From Photobacterium sp. CCB-ST2H9 (GTDB lineage Bacteria; Pseudomonadota; Gammaproteobacteria; Enterobacterales; Vibrionaceae), in contig NZ_CP100426.1 of the NCBI RefSeq assembly GCF_023151555.2, positions 1,302,001-1,366,000 of the forward strand: a stretch of DNA of 64,000 bases, read 5' to 3'. The notes beneath the pieces are model-generated. The model did no database searches and was not told the DNA's origin. It worked only from the letters and a program-made list of their open reading frames with translations. Below, one piece after another: positions 8,454 through 16,796 of this stretch; position 1 is the first letter of the stretch, and each line of letters begins with the position of its first letter. The position numbers and the translations under genes are program-made.

Positions 8454-9713
8454 ATGGGAAATGACATGTTGTGGCCAAGCCGGGAAGTGATGATTCAGCA
8501 TGAGGAATCATCACTGGCGCTGAAAGCGGAATTACACCGCTACATCATTGAGCAACTGGAAGAAGACGGGCTGATGTTTGAAATGGAGCGGCAGGAAATG
8601 CAGCCCCATGTTCATGACTATGTACGCCAGTACTTTCAGCTGCATAAAGAACTCAATCAGCGTCAGAATATGCAGGCGCTGGTGGCAGAGCTTCTGGATG
8701 AAATTGTCGGATTTGGCCCGTTGCAGAATTTGCTGGATGACCCGCAAATCGACGATATCCTCATCAACGGTCCGAAACAGATTTATGTTGAACGCAGTGG
8801 TCAGTTAAGCCGCGTGCCTCTGCGGTTTATGAATGATCAACATGTGTTACGGGTGATTCGCCGCATGATCGCCCCTATTGGCCGCCGGATCGATGAGTCG
8901 AATCCCATGGTCGACGCCCGCTTGCCGGACGGCAGCCGGATCAACGCGGTGATCCCGCCTTTATCCATTGACGGGCCATGTCTGTCGGTCCGGAAATTCA
9001 AGAAAGAAGGCCTCACCGCAGACGCTTTGATCCAGAACGGCGCGATGAGCCTTGCCATGCATCAGCTGCTGAAAAAATGTGCCCAGTCCCGTTTTAATAT
9101 CCTGATCAGTGGTTCAACCGGTTCGGGGAAAACCACCTTACTGAATATTCTCAGCCATTACATCAACAGCGGCGAGCGTGTGGTCACGATTGAAGATGCG
9201 GCAGAACTGCAGCTGCGCAACGGACACGTGGTCCGGCTGGAAACCCGCCCGCCAAATTCTGAGGGCAAAGGCGAAGTAACGGCGCGGGACTTGCTCAAAA
9301 ATGCGCTGAGGATGCGGCCGGACCGGATCATTCTGGGGGAAAGCCGCGGGGCTGAAGTGCTGGATGTGCTTCAGGCCATGAACACCGGCCATCAGGGGTC
9401 AATGAGTACTCTGCATGCCAACTCCCCCCGCGACGCTCTGGTGCGGCTGGAAATGATGGTGACCCTGGCTGGTTTTACGTCGACGGAGTCTTTAATCAAA
9501 CAGATTATTGCAACGGCAATCGACATGATTGTTCAGGTTTCCCGGTTGCCAAACGGGAAGCGGGTCATCACTCACATTGTTGAAGTCCAGGATGTTGCCG
9601 ATGAAAAAATCCGGATTCAGGAGCTGTATCGATATCACCCGCAGACGGATGATTTCATGACAGTTGATGCCATGTCGGTGCATCTGCGCAAGAAACTGGG
9701 AGAAGACAGATGA
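8454..9713 (+). CDS. tadA: Tad pilus secretion ATPase TadA/CpaF
   Basis: Cytoplasmic hexameric ATPase of the GspE/VirB11 superfamily that powers Flp pilus assembly. About 419 aa from ATG 8454, seven bases behind GGAG. Features: N-terminal [20 protein letters not shown] and [15 protein letters not shown]; Walker [15 protein letters not shown] at about residues 218-231; Asp box [10 protein letters not shown]; Walker B region [14 protein letters not shown]; His box [15 protein letters not shown]. All catalytic motifs are intact. It overlaps tadB by 4 bp (ATGA). Confidence 0.95.
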   Translation: MGNDMLWPSREVMIQHEESSLALKAELHRYIIEQLEEDGLMFEMERQEMQPHVHDYVRQYFQLHKELNQRQNMQALVAELLDEIVGFGPLQNLLDDPQIDDILINGPKQIYVERSGQLSRVPLRFMNDQHVLRVIRRMIAPIGRRIDESNPMVDARLPDGSRINAVIPPLSIDGPCLSVRKFKKEGLTADALIQNGAMSLAMHQLLKKCAQSRFNILISGSTGSGKTTLLNILSHYINSGERVVTIEDAAELQLRNGHVVRLETRPPNSEGKGEVTARDLLKNALRMRPDRIILGESRGAEVLDVLQAMNTGHQGSMSTLHANSPRDALVRLEMMVTLAGFTSTESLIKQIIATAIDMIVQVSRLPNGKRVITHIVEVQDVADEKIRIQELYRYHPQTDDFMTVDAMSVHLRKKLGEDR

Positions 9714-10576
9714 ACAGCCTGATCGTGATTGCGATGCTGCTGTTGCTGATCAGCTGTGGGCTCATGATCATTGCTACCCGCCAAAGTAACCCTGGCGTGA
9801 AGCCAGTGAATCTGGTTGATCCGCGTGAGCCAAAGGCACGGAGCCGGGATCGTATGCTGGAAGGCTGGCAGCGACTGGGCCTGAGTACGTCTCCGGTCAG
9901 CCTGATGTTTTACGCCGCTTGTATTTTATTTGGCCCTTTTTTACTGGCGCGGATGACAGGCGTGAGCGGGCTGGGCATGGGACTGGCCAGCTCGGTGGGT
10001 CTGATTCTGTTGCTGGGACAAATCAAAAAAAGTAATACACGGCGGAAGATTCTCCAGCAGCTGCCAGGCTTTATCGACCATATCAACCGGCGGGTTCATG
10101 TGGGGATGTCGCTCAATAAAGCGGTTGAACATGTATTGCAGGCCATGAATGACCCGTTACACGCTGTGGCGGAGCGCGCGGTTCAGCGGATGTCTCTGGG
10201 AACGGAGCTGTACGATTCTTTTCACAAAGAGGCAAGGATTACCGGCGTGAAAGAGTTCGCGCTGCTCGCTTCTGTGTTCAAGGTCAATCATCAGTTCGGC
10301 GGCAGTGTGACCGCAGCACTCACAAATCTTGTCGAGTTACTGCATCAGCAGGAACGTAGTCAGCGGGAGCTGAAATCAATGACGGGGGAAACCCGGATTA
10401 CGGCCTGGATTATGGGGCTGGCACCCACGGCGATGGCGATTTATATGCTGGTGACGAATCCGCAGCAGCTGTTGTCGATGTGGGCCGATGAAACGGGCCG
10501 TCAGGCGTTGATTGCAGGGCTTGGGGCGCAGTTATTCGGCGGCCTGGTACTTTGGCGGATGATCCGGTCACTGTAG
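9710..10576 (+). CDS. tadB: Tad inner-membrane platform protein TadB
   Basis: One of two GspF-like inner-membrane proteins forming the platform on which TadA acts. 288 aa. Transmembrane helices are visible at the N-terminus (LIVIAMLLLLISCGLMIIA), near residues 65-105 and at the C-terminus (MGLAPTAMAIYML ... LFGGLVLWRMI). The type II secretion F domain spans about residues 120-250 (FIDHINRRVHVGMSLNKAVEHV ... FGGSVTAALTNL). The start overlaps the tadA stop codon. Confidence 0.9.
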   Translation: MNSLIVIAMLLLLISCGLMIIATRQSNPGVKPVNLVDPREPKARSRDRMLEGWQRLGLSTSPVSLMFYAACILFGPFLLARMTGVSGLGMGLASSVGLILLLGQIKKSNTRRKILQQLPGFIDHINRRVHVGMSLNKAVEHVLQAMNDPLHAVAERAVQRMSLGTELYDSFHKEARITGVKEFALLASVFKVNHQFGGSVTAALTNLVELLHQQERSQRELKSMTGETRITAWIMGLAPTAMAIYMLVTNPQQLLSMWADETGRQALIAGLGAQLFGGLVLWRMIRSL

Positions 10577-10691
10577 ATATGGGGGCATCTTTTGTCCGGT
10601 GGCCGCCGTCTGTTTGGAGATGATCTTCTTCTGGCGTAATTCCTGCGCGAGATGAGGAATGGGTGTTGAAGGAATATGCAGGAGAAACACC

Positions 10692-11594
10692 ATGACAATC
10701 ACAGCTTATCTGATTATTGCGAGCCTGTTGTGCACTGTGAGCGGGGCAGGGCTGATTTACTGGTCTCTGAAACTGCAAAAAGCGCGTCATGTGGAAGAGA
10801 ATCTGGCGAAATCGCTGGGCAGGCCGCGAGCCGGGGAGCGGGTCATCCGGCGCGGGCAGTGGTTGTGGGGAAAAACAAAACGCAGCAATGCCTCTTCTTA
10901 CTTCAATGAAATTCTGGAGATGATGCGTAAAGCCGGTTACATCACGAACCGTGAGCAAACGCTCTGTGTGTTTCGTCTGGCGGCGGTGTGGTGTGCCATC
11001 CAGCTGGTCTTTGCCAGTCAGCTGATTCAGGCGGAAGCAACGCTGAATCATAAAATCAGTCTGATGCTGGTCAGCGCGATGGGGACTGCTTATTTCGCGA
11101 TTCAGTGGCTGAAGAAAAAGGCAGCCAGACGGACCCGTATCATTGATGAAGAACTCATCATTGGCCTGCAGGTAATGAAAATTCTGTGGGATGTGGGTCT
11201 GTCGCTGGAAAGTCTGTTACGCACGTTAACCCGTGAACTGTCCGATCTGACTCCGGAACTGAACAAAGAGCTCAGGCTGGCGTTGAGCAAAATTGAAGCG
11301 GGTCAGGAGCGGGCTTCCGTTTTCAGTCAGATCGCCAGAGTGAACGAGTCTGCCGGGATGCAGGATTTACTCACGATGCTGGCTCAGGTCTCTGAAACCG
11401 GTGGCAATATGTCTGCATCACTCAATCAGTTGTCGGTGCTGTTGCAAGACAGACGGCGAACTCAGTTACAGGAAAAAGTCACCAAACTGTCGGGCAAGAT
11501 GTCTGTGGTGATGATGATATTTCTGTTTCCGGCCTTGTTTGTTGTGCTGGCCGGTCCCGGGTTTATGGCGCTGCTCAACTCACTCAGCAGTTAA
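10692..11594 (+). CDS. tadC: Tad inner-membrane platform protein TadC
   Basis: Second GspF-like platform protein, partner of TadB. About 300 aa from ATG 10692, preceded by AGGAGAAACACC. An N-terminal helix (AYLIIASLLCTVSGAGLIYW) is followed by two central helices, a GspF domain (LIIGLQVMKILWDVGLSLES ... SETGGNMSASLNQLS) and a C-terminal helix pair (MSVVMMIFLFPALFVVLAGP). Unlike the tight spacing elsewhere in the locus, 115 bp separate it from tadB; I see no gene there. Confidence 0.9.
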   Translation: MTITAYLIIASLLCTVSGAGLIYWSLKLQKARHVEENLAKSLGRPRAGERVIRRGQWLWGKTKRSNASSYFNEILEMMRKAGYITNREQTLCVFRLAAVWCAIQLVFASQLIQAEATLNHKISLMLVSAMGTAYFAIQWLKKKAARRTRIIDEELIIGLQVMKILWDVGLSLESLLRTLTRELSDLTPELNKELRLALSKIEAGQERASVFSQIARVNESAGMQDLLTMLAQVSETGGNMSASLNQLSVLLQDRRRTQLQEKVTKLSGKMSVVMMIFLFPALFVVLAGPGFMALLNSLSS

Positions 11595-11652
11595 CAGCAG
11601 CCAGGACAACAGATCTGGAAGTGGATAGCAGGAAATGAACAGGGATGGATGC

Positions 11653-12363
11653 ATGAAAAACGGAAAACAGGAACGATCTTTTTGGGTGAGTGGTTTGCTG
11701 GCGGTGGTGCTTACTGGTTGCAGTGTATCGCCGCAGGATGAGAGCGCACATGAAACGGCCAACAAAGATGTGCAGTCCGGTGCCTGTGGTGAAACTCTGG
11801 TTGCGAAAGACGGTATGAAGCTGGCGATGGTGAAGCAGCAGATGGCGCAGGGGCAGTATTACCTGGCGCTGGCTGCGCTTGATGAGCTGAAGGAAGATGG
11901 CTTGAGTGTCCGGATTATGCGGGCCAACAGTTACCGGAAACTCGGCAAATGGGATGAAGCTGCCCGGCTATACCGGAATTTGGCGGACACTTGTCTTGCC
12001 GGAGAGGCTTATCACGGTCTGGGCTTGATTGCTTCCTATCAGGGGCAGATGAATGCAGCAATGGACTGGATGGAAAAAGCAGCTAAGGCCGCCCCTGTGG
12101 AGGCGGATGTGCGCAATGATCTGGGATTTCTGCTGCTGGTCACCGGCCAGGATCAGAAAGCCAGAGATGAGCTGATGACAGCCCTTGAGCTGAATCCGAA
12201 TCATCCGAATGCGGCTAAAAACTTATGGTTTATTTTACTGAAAAATAACCAGAAACAGGCTGCCGCCTCACTGGCTTCCCGTTTCGCATGGGGGGAAGCA
12301 GAGCAAAAAGAAATGATGGATGCCATCGCCGTTTTCCACCCGTTACAGTTGGATCCATCTTAA
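11653..12363 (+). CDS. tadD: Tad lipoprotein with TPR repeats, TadD
   Basis: Outer-membrane lipoprotein, probably the pilotin-like partner of the secretin. About 236 aa from ATG 11653; an in-frame ATG at 11635 has its Shine-Dalgarno too close. Lipoprotein signal with lipobox VLTGC, then tetratricopeptide repeats from about residue 55 to 195 (QGQYYLALAALDELK; KLGKWDEAARLYRNLA; YQGQMNAAMDWMEKAAKAAP; TGQDQKARDELMTALELNPN). The order tadC-tadD matches other Tad loci. Confidence 0.88.
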   Translation: MKNGKQERSFWVSGLLAVVLTGCSVSPQDESAHETANKDVQSGACGETLVAKDGMKLAMVKQQMAQGQYYLALAALDELKEDGLSVRIMRANSYRKLGKWDEAARLYRNLADTCLAGEAYHGLGLIASYQGQMNAAMDWMEKAAKAAPVEADVRNDLGFLLLVTGQDQKARDELMTALELNPNHPNAAKNLWFILLKNNQKQAAASLASRFAWGEAEQKEMMDAIAVFHPLQLDPS

Positions 12364-12392
12364 CCGGACAGTCAACAGACAGGAGTACTGGG

Positions 12393-12752
12393 ATGAAAGG
12401 GACAAACACAGCTGCGATTGCTTTTCTGAGTGTCATCTTGCTGAGCAGTGCCGCAGGGCATGCAGCAACTTTCCCGCCGAAAAAGGTGAATGAAGACCTT
12501 ACAGAAAAGACACAAAGTCAGATCAGTGAATATCCGGAAAAAGCAACGGCTCAGTTGAAACCTGTTGTCCGGCATCAAGGTAAAAACATGACTCAGCTTT
12601 GGCTGAATATCCAGACGCGCGGTCAGATGGCGACATCTGAGACCGATAGTCTGACCCCGGAAGCAGCCAAGGCGACGCAATTGCGGATGCAACAGAGCTT
12701 CAGCCATCCGATTCCGGATAAATTCATTAAAGATGACTTTAGCGGCAGTTAA
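12393..12752 (+). CDS. Small exported DUF3613-like protein of the Tad locus
   Basis: About 119 aa, start at ATG 12393 behind AGGAGTACTGGG. There is a clear signal peptide (IAFLSVILLSSAAGHAA). The mature part contains GKNMTQLWLNIQTRGQMA and SFSHPIPDKFIKDDF, which resemble the DUF3613 family often encoded between tadD and tadG. Function unknown; a periplasmic accessory role in pilus biogenesis is inferred from position. The DUF assignment is from memory of the conserved W-L-x-x-Q and HPIP motifs. Confidence 0.65.
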   Translation: MKGTNTAAIAFLSVILLSSAAGHAATFPPKKVNEDLTEKTQSQISEYPEKATAQLKPVVRHQGKNMTQLWLNIQTRGQMATSETDSLTPEAAKATQLRMQQSFSHPIPDKFIKDDFSGS

Positions 12753-12814
12753 CTGACATTCAGGAAAAACACTCATTCAGGCTGTCATTCCCCCGCAGGG
12801 AAAGGAGCAAAATC

Positions 12815-14587
12815 ATGTTGCGTGCATCCGGTGATCAATGGTCATCCATGGCTCGTCAGCGCGGTGCCGTCGGGCCGGGGCTGATCTTACTGATGATCAG
12901 CATGGTGCTGTTTTTGTCACTGGCGGTTGATACCGGCCGGTTGTACATGGAAAAACGTCAGTTACAGAAACAGGCCGATCTGGCGGCGCTCTCGCTCAGC
13001 AGAAGCGGCTGCTATCTTGACGGCAGTACAGAAGATAAAGCGCAGGCGATGATTACACTGATGAAAGGGAATCTGAAGAATAATGGATTTGACCCGGATG
13101 CTAACGAGTATGAGGTGTTGTTTGGAGCCGCTAGTATCAATCAGGCCGATTCCCGATGGGAGTTTGATCCGGATAATTCTGTGAAATCTGCCGGGAAAGT
13201 TACCCTGACAAAGACGGTACCGGCAAGTCTCCTGACTCAAATGACTTCCGATGAGCGCGTCACACTCTCGGCATCAGCAACGGTCATGAAGCGAATGTCC
13301 GTCGGGTTCGGTGTGGGGTCGCGAACCATCGATGTGGGCCTGACCAATTCAGTGCTGGGAGCTGCGCTCGGAGGCGAGCTGTCAGTGGGATCTTATCAGG
13401 GGCTGGCAGACACTCAGGTACGTTTGGCCGGGCTGCTCAGCGCAATGAATGATATGGGCTTGCTGGCAGTGGATGTATCTGCCGGTACAGTAGAGGGCAT
13501 TTTAGACACACATCTGACGGTTGCACAGTTCATTGAAGCCAATATTCAGGCGGTGAGTGAATATGCGGTGCTGGATGCGGATGTATTGCCTGCACTCACC
13601 CAGTTGGATAGTCTGGCGAAGGTTTCCGCTCTGTCGCTGACCCTGTCAGACATTATTCAGCTGGCGGCAGGCTCAAACGATGCCATGAATGATGAGATCC
13701 ACCGTGCTGCGCTGGCCAGTAAAATTACTTTGTTTGATTTGGTTTCAGCGGCGATTTATGCGGCGAATGGAAACCATGCGATAGAAATTGATGATTTAAA
13801 TGTAGACACGGGTTTGTTGGGGCTGGGGCAACTGGGGGTGACTGTTGATGCAACAATTATAGAGCCACCTAAATTTACAGTTGGGGTTTTACCGGTTACA
13901 GATGAACAGCCTGGAACAAAAGTAGAAACAGCTCAGGTTCGGTTGAAAGTTGGATTAGATTTACCGCTGAATCTTCTTTCCCTTCCCGGAATTTTAGACA
14001 CTGATCTTTCTTTTGGGTTAGCCGTCGATGCAGCGAAAGCGAATGCCGAGTTGTTAGATATGACGAATTGTACTTCAGATGGCTACCAATTAATGTTTGA
14101 TGTGACGCCTGCGTTAGCTTCGGTGAAATTGGGAAGTCGAAGTGATGTAGACCAGCCCGCAAAATTATCTGCAGAAGTTTTGTCTGGATTGGTTGGCTTA
14201 GATGTTAAGCTCAGTGCAAATGTTGAAAAAACAGATGGTTCTGGAATCCCCCTGATTGTTAATGCAGCTCATGGTGATATACCAAGTGTCTATTCATTAA
14301 CTGAAGAAGTTTCAGACAATTTAGATAGTTTATTATCTAACGAAAATATCATTCATGTGGATACTGAAATTAAATCTGGCTTGGGTAGCCTAGGTCTGGA
14401 TGATGCAGTAGATTATTTAGTTAATACTACTATTAGTGGGATGATATCTGATTTATTATCACCTGTGATTTTATTAGTGAGCCAACAAGTTTTAGACCCG
14501 CTACTAAATCTTTTAGGGATTCAAGTCGGCACGGCAGATGTTTTCGTTTCATCAATTGATGTTGATGGTGGCGGTTTAATTCAGTAA
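12815..14587 (+). CDS. tadG: TadG-like pilus assembly protein
   Basis: 590 aa protein with an N-terminal TadE/TadG-type helix: RQRGAVGPGLILLMISMVLFL then LAVDTGRLYMEKRQLQKQAD LAALS, the usual pilin-like start of TadG proteins. The remainder is a long, leucine-, valine- and aspartate-rich exported domain without the von Willebrand domain of some TadG proteins. It has a good ribosome binding site (GGGAAAGGAGCAAAATC). Odd feature: the DNA changes character around 13.72-13.8 kb. The 60 bp at 13381-13440 contain 36 G/C, those at 14281-14340 only 16, and codon choice shifts to AT-ending codons while the frame stays open. The 3' half may have been replaced or acquired separately. Confidence 0.75.
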   Translation: MLRASGDQWSSMARQRGAVGPGLILLMISMVLFLSLAVDTGRLYMEKRQLQKQADLAALSLSRSGCYLDGSTEDKAQAMITLMKGNLKNNGFDPDANEYEVLFGAASINQADSRWEFDPDNSVKSAGKVTLTKTVPASLLTQMTSDERVTLSASATVMKRMSVGFGVGSRTIDVGLTNSVLGAALGGELSVGSYQGLADTQVRLAGLLSAMNDMGLLAVDVSAGTVEGILDTHLTVAQFIEANIQAVSEYAVLDADVLPALTQLDSLAKVSALSLTLSDIIQLAAGSNDAMNDEIHRAALASKITLFDLVSAAIYAANGNHAIEIDDLNVDTGLLGLGQLGVTVDATIIEPPKFTVGVLPVTDEQPGTKVETAQVRLKVGLDLPLNLLSLPGILDTDLSFGLAVDAAKANAELLDMTNCTSDGYQLMFDVTPALASVKLGSRSDVDQPAKLSAEVLSGLVGLDVKLSANVEKTDGSGIPLIVNAAHGDIPSVYSLTEEVSDNLDSLLSNENIIHVDTEIKSGLGSLGLDDAVDYLVNTTISGMISDLLSPVILLVSQQVLDPLLNLLGIQVGTADVFVSSIDVDGGGLIQ

Positions 14588-14966
14588 CCCCGTACATGCA
14601 TGGTGCAATGACTTCTCAGATGGAGACGCAGGAAGCGGTCGACTGGAATAACCAACGCGGCGATAGTGCTGGAGTGGATCAGATCCAAAGACACTGCCTT
14701 TGATAAAGAATTGAAAGATTTCCTTTTAACAATTAAACCGATTGCACACCCACAATCCTGTTTTTGCTCACCGCTTTTGGTTGCATGATGATGCCGTTGA
14801 ACTGTGGTATGAATTCTTGGGCACTTTTTCAATCATTCCGAGTCCAATCACACATCACGAGTCAGGCCGGTTAAGCGGTCTGGTTTTTCAGTATGTTCGA
14901 CGGGTTTAAAGGGCCGGGTGTCTCAGGATCGCTCTCAGGCCGTTTGAGTCAGGATCAGGAGAAAGT
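14588..14966. other. Intergenic region after the Tad locus; possible gene remnant
   Basis: About 380 bp. On the plus strand a frame without a start codon (about 14612-14787) encodes LLRWRRRKRSTGITNAAIVL followed by EWIRSKDTAFDKELKDFLL and then stops. It has protein-like character but I do not recognise it, and it lacks an initiation signal. It could be the tail of a lost gene, perhaps a mobile-element remnant. The last 120 bp contain no obvious terminator and probably hold the promoter of the NlpE-like gene. Confidence 0.3.
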
Positions 14967-15497
14967 ATGAATACGAAGCGACTGTTAACTCTTGCTGTGG
15001 GTATGGGGCTGGCAGCGGTTCTTGTCGGGTGTGAACAAACCTCATCTGAAAGTGAACAGGCTCAGAAAATGAAATCGGAACCGGAATCAGTGACAGAAGT
15101 GGCTTCTGATTCGGCTCAGAATGAAACGCAGCCCGAGTTTGCTTATGTAGACACAGAGCATAATGCCCGGAATTCGCTGGACTGGAACGGGACTTATGCC
15201 GGCACCATTCCTTGTGCAGACTGTGCCGGTATTGAAACCGTGCTGGTGCTGAATCTGGATGGTACTTTCTCTCTGACAGAGACTTATCTGGGAGCCGATG
15301 ATCAGGGCCAGTTCAGTCATCAGGGAAGTTTCACCTGGAACGATGCCGGAAATACCATCACGTTAACCAACGACAGTGGTGATGATATTCAGTTCTTCGT
15401 GGGTGAAAATCAGTTGTTCCGGTTAGATCGTGAGGGGCATCGTATTACCGGGGAACTGGCCGATATGTATGTCCTGAGTAAGCAGCGTACTCAATAA
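14967..15497 (+). CDS. NlpE-like copper resistance/envelope-stress lipoprotein
   Basis: Outer-membrane lipoprotein, 176 aa. Lipobox LVGC with Cys22 as lipidated residue, an acidic linker (residues 25-65), then an NlpE N-terminal beta-barrel domain: WNGTYAGTIPCADCAGIETV with the CxxC pair Cys83/Cys86, LNLDGTFSLTETYLG and LFRLDREGHRITG. In E. coli NlpE this domain senses lipoprotein trafficking and surface contact through Cpx. Here only the N-terminal domain is present; the OB-fold C-terminal domain is absent, as in many family members. Start supported by GGATCAGGAGAAAGT. It appears to be a single gene. Confidence 0.8.
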   Translation: MNTKRLLTLAVGMGLAAVLVGCEQTSSESEQAQKMKSEPESVTEVASDSAQNETQPEFAYVDTEHNARNSLDWNGTYAGTIPCADCAGIETVLVLNLDGTFSLTETYLGADDQGQFSHQGSFTWNDAGNTITLTNDSGDDIQFFVGENQLFRLDREGHRITGELADMYVLSKQRTQ

Positions 15498-15739
15498 TTC
15501 TCCCTGTTTTATCGAATCAACGGGCCGTGAATCAAAAATTCCGGCCTGTTTGTCTGATTTGACGTCAGTAAATTTTACATGCCCGCCTGAAGTATCCCGA
15601 ATTTTGTCGGCCTTTTTTACAATGAGTGAACTCAGTCTGTAAAACTCATTGCATTTCAGTCAAGTATGACTTGGCATACAAGATGCACCTTCCTGTTGCG
15701 AACACAACTTCAATTTTCAACACGGTAGGGAGCAACACC

Positions 15740-16510
15740 ATGAAAACGATAATTCAAACCGGGCTGCTTGCCCTGGGTTTGCTGGGGGGCTCAATGAGTG
15801 TCTCGGCGACACAGATTGATTTTACCGGGAACCCATACTCTGTGCTGGATGGAAATCAGTCTGCAACCGTTGGCGACATTACTTTTTCTGCCTGGCGATA
15901 TTTTCTGGATACTGATGGGCTGTTTTCTGAAGGTTCTCTGGTCACTGGGAATCCAAACCGGGTCCAGTTGTCGCATACGCCAACACAGGGGATTGGTGTG
16001 GATACTCTCCCGACCCCGATTGAAGTGATTGCTGAAGCCCTGCTCGATGATGATGACAAAATTGACGCCTGGGAATTTGTGGTGCTGAGTTTTGCTGAGC
16101 CTGTGACGTTGAACGGCCTTTACCTGAATCACTATAATCTGCTGGAATCCGGCACAGCCCTTATGTTTGATGACGGTTTTCCTGAGTTAGAACTTGGCAT
16201 GAATGTGAATCTGCTGGGTCTGCCTTCCCTGCTGAATGTGCTGACGCCAAACGCATTCAACTGGGATGGCTCATACTGGGACTTAGATGACGAAGACAAT
16301 GTCAGCCATCTTGTGATTTCTGCGACACTGCTGTCTGATTTTTATATCGCCGGTATCGACTATAACGATACGTATGGCCATGACGGTCCCTGCTATCCGA
16401 ATCCTGTTCCTGAACCTGCCAGTCTGCTGTTACTGACCACAGGTCTTGGGATGCTGGGATGGCGCCAGCGCCGTAAACACATCATAAAAAATGAGCCAAT
16501 GATGGCCTGA
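15740..16510 (+). CDS. Secreted PEP-CTERM sorting-domain protein
   Basis: About 256 aa from ATG 15740 (GGTAGGGAGCAACACC). Signal peptide at residues 1-22 (GLLALGLLGGSMSVSA). The C-terminus is a textbook PEP-CTERM tail: VPEPASLLLLTTGLGMLGWRQRRK, i.e. Pro-Glu-Pro, a hydrophobic helix and an Arg-rich end. It is therefore expected to be cut by an exosortase and exported. The body is Asp- and Asn-rich with no domain I recognise. No exosortase gene is in the window. A strong terminator follows at 16549. Confidence 0.82.
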   Translation: MKTIIQTGLLALGLLGGSMSVSATQIDFTGNPYSVLDGNQSATVGDITFSAWRYFLDTDGLFSEGSLVTGNPNRVQLSHTPTQGIGVDTLPTPIEVIAEALLDDDDKIDAWEFVVLSFAEPVTLNGLYLNHYNLLESGTALMFDDGFPELELGMNVNLLGLPSLLNVLTPNAFNWDGSYWDLDDEDNVSHLVISATLLSDFYIAGIDYNDTYGHDGPCYPNPVPEPASLLLLTTGLGMLGWRQRRKHIIKNEPMMA

Positions 16511-16548
16511 ACACAACTATCCGTATGAACCTCAGTGATTCATATATT

Positions 16549-16579
16549 CCGGCGTAGCAAGATGCACGCCGGTTTTTTT
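16549..16579 (+). terminator. Rho-independent terminator of the PEP-CTERM gene
   Basis: Perfect 7-bp stem CCGGCGT / ACGCCGG (16549-16555 with 16566-16572), 10-nt loop, then seven T. It lies 38 bp after the stop codon. Confidence 0.85.
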
Positions 16580-16796
16580 ATTGAATGGCTGTAAGGAGTT
16601 GCAGCGATATCACGAAATTGTTCACAAAGAAGTGCCACATCAGGAGGAAATTTGCCTAAAATGAAAGTGTCATTTTCACGTTAATGTGATCGTGTTAACT
16701 AAAAATCTCTTCATGGAAAACAAAAAGAGAACAGCAATCACAGATTTCCGATGAGTGATCACGTGACAGTGATATTTGGGACGAGGTAATCCGTTT

